A stretch of 35,211 nucleotides of DNA from Ktedonobacterales bacterium (GTDB taxonomy: Bacteria > Chloroflexota > Ktedonobacteria > Ktedonobacterales > DATBGS01): assembly GCA_036557285.1 (NCBI GenBank), contig DATBHW010000067.1:1-35211 (forward strand), read 5' to 3'. Below the pieces are notes generated by a model that was given only the letters and a program-made list of their open reading frames with translations, made no database searches and had not been told where the DNA came from. The stretch's first letter is position 1; each line of letters starts with the position of its first letter. Shown one piece after another: positions 1 through 5,932 of the stretch. A program made the translations under genes and the position numbers.

Positions 1-2
1 TC

Positions 3-140
3 ATCGCGGCCAATCGGGCGTATGCCTCGTTGGAGGAAGAAGCCGAGCGAGCTGTAGCTTGGCTCGACGGCCTCACCAATGACGAGCGGTTGCGCCGCTG
101 TGGTCTGAAGTCCTCTAAATTTCAATGGCTATCTACTTAG
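3..140 (+). pseudogene. IS630-family transposase, C-terminal fragment (cut by window edge)
   Basis: An open frame runs in from the left edge and stops at TAG 138-140, giving 45 residues. The pattern ANRAYASLEEE, then AVAWLDGL, then RLRRCG resembles the extreme C-terminus of IS630-type DDE transposases, where an 'ANRxYxSLEE' segment precedes an 'RVRRLxGWxWI' tail. The upstream catalytic part lies outside the window, so it cannot be told whether the copy is intact. I could not identify the element's terminal inverted repeat after the stop. Confidence 0.6.
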
Positions 141-195
141 ACAGCAACTGCTTCGGGTGCTAGACTCTGCGAAGGAACATATCGGTTAGAGGAAC

Positions 196-1434
196 ATGGC
201 TAGTGGAGCCCTCATGACAAGAGAGCAGAGGCAAACGTCGAAGCGTCAGATACCTTCTCCTGTGCAGGCGCTCGTAGGTTGGTTGTGGCAGAGTCTCGCT
301 ATGCCTAACCAACGCTCGTTCATGGCCTGGATAGCGGGCCTGCTGTTCTTGCTCAGCGCGTGCTCGTCTGTGCCGAGCCCGGGTCCAGGCCCATCGCCCA
401 GTGCGCGGGCAAACGGCGATGCTTGTGCGGTCCAGGGACAGACGCCGCCCAGCAGGAATATTGCCGCCAACTTTGCCACTGCGCTCGCCTTTGCGCCAGA
501 TGGTCGGCTCTTCTGGACGGAGCGGTCGGGGGCGCTCAAGGTGTGGCAGGACGGCGCCGCCCGTACATTTGCCACTGTGAAGACTGTCACAACGGAGCCA
601 GACGGCAGCTATAGCGAGCGCGGCTTACTGGGGCTCGCTATCAGCCCAACCTTCAACCAGGACCGTTTCGTCTATGCCTTTTATTCGGACGTGAACTACA
701 CCAAGGAGCACGTCATTCGCTGGCGCGATTGCCGTGGAAGGGGCAGAGATCCCACCATCCTGGTGACGTTGCCGTCCGGGTCGGACTGCTGTCACAAGGG
801 CGGCCGGCTTGCTTTCGGCGACGATGGCATGCTCTATGTGACCGTCGGAGACGAGCACTCGGCCTCGTCGGCGCAGGATACCGGAGACGTACGCGGCAAG
901 ATCCTGCGCTACCGCCCCGACGGCTCAGTACCATCGGACAATCCGTTCGGGGCGACCAACCCGGTCTGGGCTTATGGATTTCGCAATCCTTTTGGGATTG
1001 CGGTGTCCTCCTCTGGGCAGATTGCGGTTACCAGCAATGGTCCGACCGGCGACGCAGATGCACCATCCACCGGCTATGATATCCTTGTCCTGGACCTTGT
1101 GCGTGGCAGAGGCTATCAGTGGCCGGACTGTTACGGGTACAGCCATCCGCTGGCGACGGCCTCCTGCCCGGCTAGTCAGTCGCCGCCCGATTACAGTACA
1201 GAGCGCAATACCCTGGTTCCTACTGGCGCCGTCTTTATTGATGCGGCTGGGCCTTCCCAATTGGCTGGTCACCTGGTCTTTTGCACCCTCAATGGTGGGA
1301 TGCGAATCGTCACACCGGGAAGCCCGCACGCCTCTGTCCGGCCTGGGCCTGATGGGTGCCGCCTGGACGTGAAGGAGGGACCAGACCACCTGGTGTATTT
1401 CTCGGACACCGGAACGATCTATCGAGTGAGCTAG
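196..1434 (+). CDS. PQQ-dependent sugar dehydrogenase-like lipoprotein (GSDH family)
   Basis: Predicted six-bladed beta-propeller of the glucose/sorbosone dehydrogenase (GSDH) family, which oxidises sugars outside the cytoplasmic membrane using PQQ. Family landmarks are visible: ERGLLGLAISP, then HKGGRLAFGDDGMLYVTVGD (His near residue 200, the position of the catalytic base), GKILRYRPDG and YGFRNPFGIAV. A hydrophobic stretch ends in a lipobox-like LLSAC (Cys at codon 361-363), so it is probably an anchored lipoprotein. Start is uncertain: ATG 196 has AGAGGA only 2-3 nt upstream, ATG 214 has GGAG at good spacing, and ATG 301 would give a textbook 20-residue lipoprotein signal but has a weak ribosome site. 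The longest frame is listed. It stands alone between transposase debris and a repeat element, so recent acquisition is possible. The actual substrate and cofactor cannot be read from the sequence. Confidence 0.85.
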   Translation: MASGALMTREQRQTSKRQIPSPVQALVGWLWQSLAMPNQRSFMAWIAGLLFLLSACSSVPSPGPGPSPSARANGDACAVQGQTPPSRNIAANFATALAFAPDGRLFWTERSGALKVWQDGAARTFATVKTVTTEPDGSYSERGLLGLAISPTFNQDRFVYAFYSDVNYTKEHVIRWRDCRGRGRDPTILVTLPSGSDCCHKGGRLAFGDDGMLYVTVGDEHSASSAQDTGDVRGKILRYRPDGSVPSDNPFGATNPVWAYGFRNPFGIAVSSSGQIAVTSNGPTGDADAPSTGYDILVLDLVRGRGYQWPDCYGYSHPLATASCPASQSPPDYSTERNTLVPTGAVFIDAAGPSQLAGHLVFCTLNGGMRIVTPGSPHASVRPGPDGCRLDVKEGPDHLVYFSDTGTIYRVS

Positions 1435-1651
1435 TCGCCAGACCCCGCCTTTCCCTCCCCGCGGGAGCGCGGAGCGTGTGGACACGCCGCTGCCCCCGGT
1501 GGATGTGCCTCCGTTGGAGCAAGCCGTGGCCGCCGAGCCTACGCTGCATCCTTATCCCATTTCGGGAGACTATGTCGCCACGGCATTCAGGCTACGCAAC
1601 AGAAGCGCAAAGGCGGTTCTCCCAAATCTGAGGTGTTGGCAAGCGAGGCGT

Positions 1652-1769
1652 GTTACTGGTAGCGCCGCCATCTTGGCGGCCAGCGTTGGCCTGCTGGTCC
1701 GCTGGCCTGAAGGGCGCACGCTCGCCAGGGCGCAGCGTTGGCCGCCAAGATGGCGGCGCTACCAGTGAC
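1652..1769. repeat. 118-bp inverted-repeat element with self-complementary arms
   Basis: Left arm 1652-1682 and right arm 1739-1769 are reverse complements over 31 nt with one mismatch (third base T versus C). Each arm contains its own hairpin, GCCGCCA-TCT-TGGCGGC. The roughly 56-nt centre has no coding potential. The form suits a MITE or REP-type palindromic element. It lies between the sugar dehydrogenase gene and the DUF59 gene. No target-site duplication is obvious. Confidence 0.75.
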
Positions 1770-1855
1770 CCCCGATAATTGGTGGAACTGCCGCGCGGCG
1801 CGACCTTCCGAGAGCACGCCCGGAGACTTGACCAGCGAGCAGACCTCGGCACGCT

Positions 1856-1885
1856 TTGACTTTTGGCCCAGCAATGGGCTATAGT
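1856..1885 (+). promoter_or_regulatory. Sigma-70-type promoter for DUF59 gene
   Basis: TTGACT at 1856-1861, an 18-nt spacer and TATAGT at 1880-1885. Transcription would begin near 1892, leaving a leader of about 93 nt before the ATG at 1985. Confidence 0.55.
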
Positions 1886-1984
1886 TCTAGGAGAAGAAGA
1901 CACGGTACAAGCTTCTCACGATACAAGCTGCTAAGGTACGATCTCTCGCGCCCTGATAGGCGCTGCTTTACCAGGAGGCCCAAT

Positions 1985-2329
1985 ATGGCCGATACCGCCA
2001 ACGAAGTAGAACAAACCGGACAAACCATTGACATCAACCAGGATGCCGTCATTGACGCCCTGCGCGAATGCTATGACCCGGAGATTCCCGTCAACATCGT
2101 CGATCTTGGCCTGGTCTACGAAGTCAATATCGGTGTTGACAGTGTGGGCGTCGTCATGACCCTGACGGCTATGGGCTGCCCGGTGGCGGGTGAGGTCATG
2201 GCCGAGGTCGAGGCCCGGCTGCTGGAAGTGCCGGGCGTCAAGAAGGCCAAGGTCGAATTGACCTTCGACCCGCCCTGGACGCCTGATCGCATGTCTGAAG
2301 ACGCCAGATGGGAACTGGGCATCGGTTAG
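1985..2329 (+). CDS. MIP18/DUF59 family iron-sulfur cluster assembly protein (SufT/PaaD-like)
   Basis: A 114-residue protein of the MIP18 (DUF59) family, small cytoplasmic factors that help mature Fe-S proteins. Visible landmarks are CYDPEIPVNIVDLGLVYEV and, in the centre, TLTAMGCPVAGEV with the conserved Cys of the family; the C-terminus VELTFDPPWTPDRMSEDARWELG is also typical. The start at ATG 1985 is chosen because AGGAGG lies 7-9 nt upstream and the family match begins soon after; an in-frame extension upstream has no support. It is a single gene with its own promoter, not in a suf operon here. Its TAG overlaps the last bases of the convergent ATPase gene by 3 bp. Fe-S role is inferred from the family; the client proteins are unknown. 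Confidence 0.9.
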   Translation: MADTANEVEQTGQTIDINQDAVIDALRECYDPEIPVNIVDLGLVYEVNIGVDSVGVVMTLTAMGCPVAGEVMAEVEARLLEVPGVKKAKVELTFDPPWTPDRMSEDARWELGIG

Positions 2330-3819
2330 GCAGTCAGCGGCCCCTTGCCCACAATCGCCTGCCCCGGCGGCAGCAGCCAGAGCGCCAGCGCCGCCGGGAT
2401 GCGCGCCACCGTATCCTCTCCCTCCCCGGTGGGCAGGCGCAGTTCCTGGCGCGTAAAGAGCGTCCCGCCGCCAAAGACACGCCGCAGCGTGGCCGCGTCA
2501 AAGCCCTGAACGATATTCCCGTACTTTGACTCAAACGCCAGCCGCGCGCCTGTCGGGTCCAGCAGAAAATCCACTTCGCGCTCGGCGCTGGCCCGTTCAG
2601 AACGCCAGTAAAAGAGCGTGCGCGGCACATGAAAAGCTTCCATCAGGTCCAGTTCAGCCGCCCGAAAGAGCGCCAGCGCCAGCGCCGACTCAACCAGCGC
2701 CGACGGCTCAGGCAGGCGGGTGCTGTGGAGCATGGCGCGCGGCAACTGCATTAGCAGTGGATCAACCGGATAGAGCTTGATATTCTTCTTCGGAGCCACC
2801 GCGCCCTTGGAGAGATCGAAGAAGTGCAGGGTCAGCAGTTGGAAGGACTCGCCCAGCCGCCGCACATAATCTTCCACCGTATCCACCGCGTAGCCTAGAT
2901 GCGTCGCCAGCCGGTTATAGCTGACCGACGACCCCAGATCAACGCTGGCCCGCTCGATCAGCCGCAGCGCCTTGAGTGGATCGCCGCGAAAGCGGCTGAC
3001 ATCCCCGGCCACCATATCCCAAAGCTGGCGCGATGTGCTTTCGCTCACCACGCCATCGGGCGTGGTCAGGTGATCGCGCACCGCCGCCGGGTAGCCGCCC
3101 ACCTGAAGATACGTCTGCAACAAGTCATCCAGGCGCCCGACCAGGAACGCATTGCCCAAGAGCGCATCGGCTGCCGCGCCCGCTGGCCGCGCCAGATCAG
3201 CCGGAGTCAACACACGCGGCGGTGGCGACAGGTCGGGCGCGCAGGCCGAGGCAAACTCGCCAAAGGACAAGGGCAGCAGGATACGATCAAGATGCGCCTC
3301 CGCGCCGCGCCGACCAGGCAGCCGTTCGGCCCCGGCGCGAATATCCGAGGCAACCGAGCCGGTCAGCAGGAAAAATGCCTCGGCAGCCGTGGTATTATCG
3401 CGCAGCCACTTGATCGCCTGCTGCCAGCCGGGAACCGCGCTAATCTCATCGAGAATGAAGTAATAGGTGGGCAGGCCCATCGCTGGCGGCGGCGTGGCTC
3501 GCGCCGTTTGCATGCCTGTGCGAACGATGGCCTCCAGCGCGCCCGGCTCGCCTTCCAGATCGAGCGCGTAGTACATCACCCGCCGAGGCGCGATGCCTGC
3601 CTCCAGCAAGCGGCGCACCAGGAGCTTGGCCGCCGTCGTCTTGCCAACCTGGCGCGGTCCACGCAGCGTATAGACAAGCTGCGCGTCGGTGCGCAAACTT
3701 TCGACAATGGGCAAAGGCCGACGAAACGGCGAAGTCTCCAGCGCGCGCAGATGGCGATCACGGTTGATCGCAGTGGGATCGAGCCACCAGGGATTACTGA
3801 CAGCAAGCCGATCAAGCAT
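2326..3819 (-). CDS. ATP-binding protein, AAA domain plus DUF4143
   Basis: A 497-residue protein of the common 'AAA_14 plus DUF4143' type. The N-terminal ATPase has Walker A GPRQVGKTT, a Walker B-like FILDEIS followed by PGWQQAIKWLRD, and a sensor-like LLTGS. The C-terminal half has the DUF4143 pattern, with a YNRLATHLG winged-helix-like segment, YVRRLGESFQLL and a late nuclease-like stretch (EREVDFLL, then FESKYG). The start at 3817-3819 is chosen because GGAGGG precedes it on the minus strand; the longer frame to 3894 has no ribosome site. The biological role of this family is unsettled, and PD-(D/E)xK-like residues at the C-terminus are only suggestive. It is a single gene, convergent with the DUF59 gene (3-bp overlap). 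Repeated CGATAA/TTATCG sequences lie just upstream. Confidence 0.85.
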   Translation of the reverse strand: MLDRLAVSNPWWLDPTAINRDRHLRALETSPFRRPLPIVESLRTDAQLVYTLRGPRQVGKTTAAKLLVRRLLEAGIAPRRVMYYALDLEGEPGALEAIVRTGMQTARATPPPAMGLPTYYFILDEISAVPGWQQAIKWLRDNTTAAEAFFLLTGSVASDIRAGAERLPGRRGAEAHLDRILLPLSFGEFASACAPDLSPPPRVLTPADLARPAGAAADALLGNAFLVGRLDDLLQTYLQVGGYPAAVRDHLTTPDGVVSESTSRQLWDMVAGDVSRFRGDPLKALRLIERASVDLGSSVSYNRLATHLGYAVDTVEDYVRRLGESFQLLTLHFFDLSKGAVAPKKNIKLYPVDPLLMQLPRAMLHSTRLPEPSALVESALALALFRAAELDLMEAFHVPRTLFYWRSERASAEREVDFLLDPTGARLAFESKYGNIVQGFDAATLRRVFGGGTLFTRQELRLPTGEGEDTVARIPAALALWLLPPGQAIVGKGPLTA

Positions 3820-3840
3820 AACCTTGTACCCTCCCGCTTT

Positions 3841-3886
3841 CGATAAAATCAACAAAGTTACTCTTATCGTTACTACTCGATAAAAT
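3841..3886. promoter_or_regulatory. CGATAA repeat cluster upstream of the AAA/DUF4143 gene
   Basis: CGATAAAAT occurs twice in direct orientation (3841-3849 and 3878-3886). A TTATCG at 3864-3869 forms an inverted pair with the second copy (8-nt spacer). A TACAAT (-10-like, minus strand) lies immediately upstream of the cluster. This suggests an operator in the leader or promoter of the ATPase gene. The binding protein is unknown. Confidence 0.4.
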
Positions 3887-3995
3887 TGTACCATATTTGA
3901 CGACTATACCGGAGGTAATCGCCTGGGAATATCGTATGCAAAAGCTGCTTCTGCCATTTGCTCTCAAGGATGCGCTTAAAGTTTGACAAAAAGGA

Positions 3996-4001
3996 TTGAC
4001 A
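3996..4001 (+). promoter_or_regulatory. Candidate -35 element of the tetR promoter
   Basis: A perfect TTGACA lies about 22 nt before the palindromic operator. No clear -10 is found at the expected distance (CATCAT/ATCATT at 4019-4025 is the best), but that position would be covered by the operator, as expected for a repressed promoter. Confidence 0.35.
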
Positions 4002-4023
4002 GTAGCTCCAGGTTATGCCATCA

Positions 4024-4052
4024 TTCTTGTGAATGAGATTCATTCACAAGAA
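4024..4052. promoter_or_regulatory. Perfect palindromic TetR-family operator (FadR-like core)
   Basis: Two perfect 13-bp arms, TTCTTGTGAATGA and its reverse complement, flank a 3-nt spacer GAT. The core TGAATGA-N3-TCATTCA is close to the TGAATGA-N4-TCATTCA box of Bacillus-type FadR (YsiA). It ends 27 nt before the regulator's ATG, so autoregulation is the simplest reading. Confidence 0.75.
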
Positions 4053-4079
4053 GGCACAACAAGCCAGGCGGAAGACACT

Positions 4080-4721
4080 ATGACAGCACCTGCACGCGAC
4101 GACATACGCGACAAACGCGCGGCCATCATCGAGTCGGCGCGCACGCTCTTTGCGAAGCAGGGATACGAAGAAACAACCATTGCAGAGATCGCGCGCGCAG
4201 CCGGTGTGGCTGTCGGAACCGTTTATCTATATTTTGAGAATAAGCGCCAGATTCTGATAGAGGTGTCGGTTTCTCTGAACACAGCGATTGCAGCGGTAAT
4301 GCAATCCTCTGAATTGCTGACCCTACCGATCCGCCAGGTTCCGCGCCTGCTCATCGAGGAGTCTTTTCGTACCTGTCATCAGAATCTCAGCGTCATGTCG
4401 CTTTTCCAGGTGAACGTGCCATCACCCGAAGAGATGTCACAGCTCAGGGTTGCTGACCAGCAGCTTGCAGACGCGCTGGATCAGTTCTTTCGGCAGACGA
4501 TTGAACGCGGCTTACTCAAACCCTTTGATACGAGCAGCTACGCTCAGATGATCATTGCCCTGGTGAGCGCCGTCATGAAGCAGTGCTTTGGCATCGAGCA
4601 TGGCAAACATGAGGAACTCTACCGCGAGCGGCTGATTGAATTGATCGAGCGGCTCTTTTTCGGCCCGCCCATCCAGGGAGAAGAAGAACAGGCTGGAGGA
4701 GCGAAAAATGATACGCAGTAA
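4080..4721 (+). CDS. TetR/AcrR family transcriptional regulator (FadR-like)
   Basis: A 213-residue one-component repressor. The N-terminal helix-turn-helix is clear: [28 protein letters not shown] followed by [19 protein letters not shown], residues about 15-65. The C-terminal two thirds are the ligand-binding helices. Start at ATG 4080 is preferred over an upstream TTG in the same frame because the helix-turn-helix begins about 10 residues later and because the upstream frame would run through the operator. The operator core and the GTxYLYFxNK segment recall the fatty acyl-CoA-responsive FadR of Bacillus and Thermus, but no fatty-acid genes lie here; the likely targets in view are itself and the following yjbQ and hypothetical genes. 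Ligand unknown. Confidence 0.88.
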   Translation: MTAPARDDIRDKRAAIIESARTLFAKQGYEETTIAEIARAAGVAVGTVYLYFENKRQILIEVSVSLNTAIAAVMQSSELLTLPIRQVPRLLIEESFRTCHQNLSVMSLFQVNVPSPEEMSQLRVADQQLADALDQFFRQTIERGLLKPFDTSSYAQMIIALVSAVMKQCFGIEHGKHEELYRERLIELIERLFFGPPIQGEEEQAGGAKNDTQ

Positions 4722-4760
4722 TGTGCAACTCCTGCGCGCCCTCCATCGTAGAGGCAAAAG

Positions 4761-4814
4761 ACTGGATAGGAGGTATCTTCTTTCCAGTGCAGTATTGTTC
4801 TTCCACCTCCTACC
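4761..4814 (+). promoter_or_regulatory. Two mutually exclusive hairpins in the tetR-yjbQ spacer
   Basis: Hairpin A pairs ACTGGA (4761-4766) with TCCAGT (4783-4788) and holds TAGGAGGT in its loop. Hairpin B pairs that same TAGGAGGT (4767-4774) with ACCTCCTA (4805-4812), extended by two G-C pairs across a bulged A. Both cannot form together. The sequestered block looks like a strong Shine-Dalgarno sequence. See findings. Confidence 0.4.
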
Positions 4815-4830
4815 AGATGGGAAGAGAGCA

Positions 4831-5244
4831 ATGAAAACCCACACGAAATATCTCACCTTCAACACAAAGCAGCGCCGCGAACTGCTGCACATCACACCGC
4901 AGGTAGCCGAGGCCGTGCGCGAAAGCGGCATCAAGGAAGGCTTTGTGCTGGTTTCGGCCATGCACATTACGGCAGGCGTCTTTGTCAACGACAACGAGCC
5001 TGGTCTGCACAGCGACATCATGGAGTGGCTGGAGCATCTGGCCCCGGCGAAGCCCGGCTATCGGCATCACCAGACCGGCGAAGACAACGCCGACGCGCAC
5101 CTGAAATCGCTGCTGGTGCATCATGAAGTGATCGTACCCATTACAGCGGGGCAGCTTGATCTGGGAACCTGGCAGCGCATCTTCTACGCCGAATTTGACG
5201 GTCAGCGATCCAAGCGCGTCATCCTGAAAATTATGGGCGAATAA
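4831..5244 (+). CDS. YjbQ/UPF0047 family protein (secondary thiamine-phosphate synthase-like)
   Basis: A 137-residue cytoplasmic protein, the usual length for UPF0047. The diagnostic stretches are present: [34 protein letters not shown] and [17 protein letters not shown], where the conserved His residues are thought to bind metal. Members have weak thiamine-phosphate synthase activity in vitro; the physiological role is open. ATG 4831 is chosen for family length and a GGAAGAGAG just upstream. The frame is, however, open back to ATG 4708, which overlaps the tetR stop and has GGAGGAG at good spacing, so a form with a 41-residue extension cannot be excluded. Likely cotranscribed with tetR. Confidence 0.85.
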   Translation: MKTHTKYLTFNTKQRRELLHITPQVAEAVRESGIKEGFVLVSAMHITAGVFVNDNEPGLHSDIMEWLEHLAPAKPGYRHHQTGEDNADAHLKSLLVHHEVIVPITAGQLDLGTWQRIFYAEFDGQRSKRVILKIMGE

Positions 5245-5403
5245 ATCAGGGTCTGGTACTGCTGATTGGCGGAAAGTCCTTTGCACATGGTAGACTGTCT
5301 CTAACGAAGAACGCTCATCAGCAGAGTGCTGCCAGGCCCAGGCTGGCGCTGAACTGACTTTGGCGCTAGCTGCGGGGCCACCTGTAAGCCTATGGAGCAT
5401 GTC

Positions 5404-5910
5404 ATGCCAAGCCGAAATAACCCGCCGAAAAAGTCTCCGATCTTTGGCGAATCACACAGTCTGAGCGATGAAGAAGCGAGCTATGTTCAGGAAATGATTC
5501 AAGAAGCCCAGCAATCCTCACGCCAGCTTTCGATCCCCAAAGACGATCTGGACGCTGGCGCAACGACGACCTTGAACCCGGCAGCCGCGCAGATCATCAA
5601 TGAGAGCAAAGTGCGCCCAATCTTGAGCCGCTTTAACCGCGATTTCCTCTACGGCCAGGGGCGCTTCGATGAGTATCAGGGCGGTTTGCTGCTGAAATGG
5701 GGCGATGGCTATTCCCGCAAGCATATCTGGGTGAGCGTCGAGGGCGAGAACCTGCTCTTCGAGAAGAGCCATTACAAGCCCTGCGATAAACCCTACTGCA
5801 ACGGGACGCACCATATCCTCAGCCGCGATCTGTGGAGCAACACCGCCTTAATCAACCAGGAACTGGGGGATTGCTTCCGCCGCCCGGTCTATGAGACCAG
5901 CGACGACTGA
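5404..5910 (+). CDS. Hypothetical protein with degenerate CDGSH-like motif
   Basis: A 168-residue, soluble, unassigned protein. The N-terminal 60 residues are polar and Pro/Ser/Gln-rich, probably disordered. The C-terminal half looks folded, with aromatic strands (FLYGQGRFDEYQGGLLLKWG, HIWVSVEGENLLFEKSHY). Residues near 118-133 read KSHYKPCDKPYCNGTH. This matches the second half of the CDGSH iron-sulfur motif (PxC[D/N]G[S/T]H) but has Lys and His where CDGSH proteins have the CxC pair. ATG 5404 is preferred to ATG 5392 because GGAG sits 6 nt upstream. It is 159 nt downstream of yjbQ and may share its transcript. Its stop is 22 nt from the convergent CoxL stop. Confidence 0.7.
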   Translation: MPSRNNPPKKSPIFGESHSLSDEEASYVQEMIQEAQQSSRQLSIPKDDLDAGATTTLNPAAAQIINESKVRPILSRFNRDFLYGQGRFDEYQGGLLLKWGDGYSRKHIWVSVEGENLLFEKSHYKPCDKPYCNGTHHILSRDLWSNTALINQELGDCFRRPVYETSDD

Positions 5911-5932
5911 AACCTTGCCTACTCCCTCGACA

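Larger units (their letters stand above)
1435..1984. other. Gene-free stretch with repeat element and promoter
   Basis: No convincing gene. A plus-strand frame from GTG 1478 stays open into the inverted repeat at 1652-1769 but has no recognisable family and no good ribosome site; it may be a coding remnant. The right third holds a promoter at 1856-1885 and a leader of about 93 nt for the DUF59 gene. That leader has a small hairpin (GCGCC/GGCGC) shortly before the Shine-Dalgarno sequence. Confidence 0.6.

Noticed and set aside
1478-1640. Possible remnant resembling DUF3438-type conjugative-element proteins (DYVATAFRLRNRSAKAV)
   Set aside because: Similarity is a short stretch recalled by eye only; the frame runs into the repeat and has no ribosome site. 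A profile search would decide.
2899-3846. 315-codon plus-strand frame
   Set aside because: Antisense to the DUF4143 ATPase; Arg/Gln-rich shadow.
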